Assembly: GCA_030068145.1 (NCBI GenBank)
Contig: JAPJBO010000034.1
Coordinates: 248,001 to 312,000 of the forward strand
Reading direction: 5' to 3'
Source of the DNA: Diplonema papillatum
Lineage: Eukaryota; Euglenozoa; Diplonemea; Diplonemida; Diplonemidae
Length of the DNA: 64,000 nt
The notes below the pieces were generated by a model. That model made no database searches. It was given only the letters and a program-made list of their open reading frames with translations, and was not told where the DNA came from. A program made the position numbers and the translations under genes. This document shows positions 59,956 to 64,000 of this stretch, piece by piece; within the stretch, counting starts at the first letter, position 1, and each line of letters opens with the position of its first letter.

Positions 59956-60529
59956 ATTCTCACGCCCCCTCAAGCGACGAATACATCAACAGCCCATTTC
60001 ATTTTTCTCAAGAGCAGTCCGCCCCCTGTTTTTTTTTTTTTTTTAAAGTATTTGCTCATGTTTTTCCGGTTCTGTTGATCTGTCTTCGTACTGTTCTCAT
60101 TTCCTTCTACAACCCCCCCCCCCCCCCCTTTTTTTTTTATTTTACTTTCGCAACAAGGGGCAAAGCGAAAGGGAGGAAAATTGGGAAACCCAACATTTTC
60201 AAGCTGCCTGACCGCCAGCTTTTTCTCAACGGGGCATCGAACCGTAATTCTTTTTAGTCGTCAGTTGTACTGAATGGAACATATCCGAAACAACGCTTGC
60301 ACACGATCGGGGGATCCAGCCTCAGAAGCTGGAGCTAAGGTGGGGGCTTAAATGCGAATGCACATTTACACGTGTTTCGAGGCGTATCATCCGATTTCGG
60401 GCGGAGAAACTGGGCCTTGTCGTTGACGACTCCAGCTGCTGAGGCCAGACGCGACCGTCGCGTTGATAGTTGTCAAATGGTGCGGCCTTCTCGCACCTTT
60501 GCCTCTCGGTCCCTGTACAGAACTCTTTT

Positions 60530-60738
60530 TGTGCTTTGTAGGAAATACTTGAGGAGGCTGCCAGCTGCAAAAGATCAAAGGAGGTAAATGTGCTGTACAG
60601 TAGCCCACACGAAACCCAGGTGAATCTGGGTTTAGTGGCGGGCGTAGGCGTTCAACAAAAAAGACCCATTTTGTAGTTGTATTGTTTCTCCCCCTCTAAC
60701 CTCCTTCGAAGTAAGCACAAGGCAGCCCCTCGAGTATT
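60530..60738 (+). mobile_element. ~215-bp dispersed element, copy 14
   Basis: Lacks the first dozen bases and has a small ACAGT duplication after GTGCTGT; otherwise complete to CCTCGAGTATTT. Confidence 0.82.
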
Positions 60739-63139
60739 TCCCGTACTTCCCACCCTTGGACCGGCCGTGTTGCCACCTTCACACTGCAGTTGTTGTGCCT
60801 GCCAGCAAGAGAGGTAAACGGCGAGCCAAGCTGGACCAGATATGCTGTCCCACATAAGCTAGAAAGGTTGTACCCAAGTTACACCCGAAAAGCGGGTGTG
60901 CCCACAACGCGTGAAAAATGTACACACGAAAAGCAGGCTTGACTCCTGCTTTTAATGGAAGCCCCAGCTTTTGAAGCTGGACTCGCCGTGTGTACTGGCG
61001 TACGTCGCGAACACCCACAAGCCTTAACTTTGAGGTTACACGTCATTTGTGAAGTGCAGTATTTGCATACTCTCGGTACAATAATCGCACTGGCACCCAA
61101 CCGGAATCCCTCCCCTTTCTCCTCTCAAGGGTAAAGTTCTGCCCTACCCATCAAGCTACGAATTCCCCCCGGGAAGCCTACCGTCCGCCAAATGCATGCA
61201 CGAACATCGCAAACAAACACACGCATTACACCGAACTGCACCCTCCGGGATCGTTGGAAACCCCTTCGTTGTTTTTGTCACTCAATGCAAGCCACTGGAG
61301 TCAAGAGACATCAGTGAAAACTTCAAAAATGTGGAATCAGGGGGGGGTGGAGCTTCTCGTCTTCTACTGCAACTGAAATGAGCGTGCATTCTCCTCCATG
61401 TTGAGTGCGTAACCGGTAGTACACTTGTTCGAAGTGAATGAAGGAACATTTCCGGAACATTGCACTTTGTACACATGAAAGGCAAGAACCTTATACCTTG
61501 CTCATTGATTCGTTGATAATTGGCACGTTCTGTTCGTGAAGACGAATGCAGGTGAATCCAAAGTAACACCAGCGGCTGCAAGAAACAAACGAAGTAAGAA
61601 AACCCCCGGAGAGTTCTTTGTTTGCGTGTCGATGCTTCATCGACATGATTTGCGTCAGAGGTTTGCAACAAAACAGCAAACAAGTCAACAACTCGAAAAA
61701 AAAAGCGAACTTACACTCTAAAAAGGCCTCACCCAGTGAAAGGAAATAGCTAGCCTGCACAGGGCCGAAACTCACCCAAAGGACCCACGAATGAGCTCTA
61801 CTGAGTCACGAGCGAATCCGGAAATACGGAGAACGAGGTGTGGAGGCCGCCGAGGTGAACCACCCTCCCGCCCCAGCGGTTTAAAGGACCAGTGCGGTGT
61901 GAGCACATATCCATTCCAAGCACGTTCTTGCAAACCCCGCCCCAGAAAAAAAAAAAAAAAAAAGGCAGAGTCAAAAAATGACTCATTTCACATTACGGAG
62001 TCTTATACTCCCTTCTATTCTCTCGCTCTCTCGCTTTTCCCCTCTTCACACAGAACTTCTTGCTGGTAATCAATCCACACGCGCGCACGGGGAATCTGTT
62101 CCATTTCAGCGACTCGATATTCGGCGGCAGGATGCGACACAGTGGTGAACATTCGCAGGCCGAGTTGGGGCAGGTTTCCGCGCTAACACTTCGAAGCTGC
62201 CACGGACGAAAAGCTTGCCGGGAAGGGCGCAGCACAGATGTATGCAACACCACGGAAAACGTTGGCAGTGTCGTGTGAATTTCCATGGTCCGAAGTCAGG
62301 GACGTCTGCACATGATTGTATGGAACGATAACCCAAAGCCATCGCACACATGGCCACTTGTTATGGAAGTAACAAGTCATTTCACTAAACCCCATAGCAG
62401 ATGGGTGCGATAACCCCTCACCCGAAGGCAGTGTTCTAACCCAGGATCTGACAAGTTCTACACCGTGTGCCCTCGCAGAACAAGAACCCCTTATTTCTTT
62501 TACTTGTTGAATCATTCTGATTGATCAGTTGCTGCCGAGCTGGCGAAGGTGATCATTGCGAGACACGGTCCCGGAAGCGTTCCTGTACATTTAGCCGCGG
62601 GAAACCATTGGTGCCACGGGTTTAGCCGCCAACGCTAGCTCGTTTCGCTGCGTCGCTCCTGCTCACCTGCCGAATCATCGGCTCCGTCCGTGCGCGTCTG
62701 GATCCATTCAGCTCAAAAAGTTCTTGCTTACCCTTTTCGAGACAAGAAAAACAGCCCCTATTATTTCATAAAGAAACATGCTTCCCCCCCCAGCATTAAA
62801 TACAAGAGAAAGAAGAAGACTTTCACGAAAACTTGCACTCAGAAAACAATATAGGAGAAACAGTCGAACAGAAGTACCTAATCGACGAAAGCAGAAAGAC
62901 CCCTTGAAGAGCTTCAAAAGTACTGGCAGTTGTCCGCAAAATTGAGTGACGAAATTACTGTCCCAGTGTTTGCCGACCGCATCTAGATCCCTTCCCCCTC
63001 GATACTATTCTACAAAATGTTTCAAAAAAACGTCTGCAGTAGTGCAGCAAGAATGCAGTGACTCGCCTACCTACCAGATACCCAGAGGACCAGTTTCTCG
63101 CTCGAAGGATACCCTGAGCCAGGTGTGAAAAATAATGGG

Positions 63140-63297
63140 TGGGGCCGCCTGGGGGTGCTGCTTTCGAGGGAGGCTGGAGGTGTAGAAACAGTCCAACTTG
63201 TTGTTGGGACTAGCGCCCGGCACTGCGCACCAGATTCACCTTGTGCGGACTACAACACAATAAATTCCCCTTTTGTGGTTTGCAACTGGCGGCTTAC
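63140..63297 (-). mobile_element. ~215-bp dispersed element, copy 15 (highly diverged)
   Basis: Order and spacing of GAGGGAGGCTGGAGGTGTAG, GCCCGGCACTGCGCACCAGA, TTCACCTTGTG and TTTGCAACTGGCGG follow a reversed copy, with many substitutions. The element has therefore been present for a long time. Confidence 0.5.
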
Positions 63298-63378
63298 TAC
63301 AAAGAGAACGCTGGCAGCGTGTCCCCCGGAGGAGATTATTAGTCTAATACAGAAGTAAGGGTAAGATTTGAAGGTTTC

Positions 63379-64000
<622 letters not shown>

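Noticed and set aside
61100-61170. Stretch whose reverse complement loosely resembles a tRNA (GTAGCTTGATGGGTAGGGC)
   Set aside because: No proper T-arm/B-box or acceptor stem can be formed; not called as tRNA.

Overview
The window is nuclear DNA of a eukaryote, probably an alga or another protist. Evidence: GT-AG introns, an ER N-glycosylation enzyme (ALG6), a PPR protein, an ELMO-domain protein, an inositol polyphosphate kinase, secreted proteins with signal peptides, and large gene-poor stretches full of dispersed repeats. Coding exons are strikingly GC-rich (third positions almost all G or C); introns and intergenic DNA are close to balanced, so exon edges are visible by eye. I cannot assign a phylum; stramenopile, haptophyte or red alga would all fit.

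Layout: all thirteen genes I can support lie on the + strand. 1-7.4 kb: a large disordered protein and an ELMO-domain protein, the latter followed by a broken tandem copy of its own 3' part. 9-14 kb: a PPR gene in at least three exons, with a 3.2 kb intron carrying a near-perfect long hairpin and repeat copies. 14.6-18.8 kb: an unrecognised Ala-rich protein and a secreted Cys/Gly-rich protein. 21-22.5 kb: an RlaP-type (PF10127-like) nucleotidyltransferase with two degenerate tandem copies of its 3' end. 23.5-30.4 kb: a coiled-coil/PDZ protein, an unrecognised protein, and ALG6, for which I propose a 3' exon beyond a repeat-filled intron. 32.9-44.1 kb: two equal-length (955 aa) PAN + GH127 paralogues, one with altered metal-site residues. 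49.3-55.4 kb: a MAP10-N-like protein and an IP6K-type kinase in two exons whose intron carries a TIR element. 55.4-64 kb: no gene seen, only repeats and a 200-bp CT microsatellite.

Nothing here is an operon. The coherent theme is secretion and cell surface: ALG6 for N-glycan assembly, two secreted glycosidase-like proteins and one secreted Cys-rich protein. The second theme is repeats: one ~215-bp element family occurs about fifteen times in both orientations, in intergenic DNA and in introns, together with several other repeat families. Exon joins, repeat boundaries and homologies were worked out by eye; no database search or alignment program was run.
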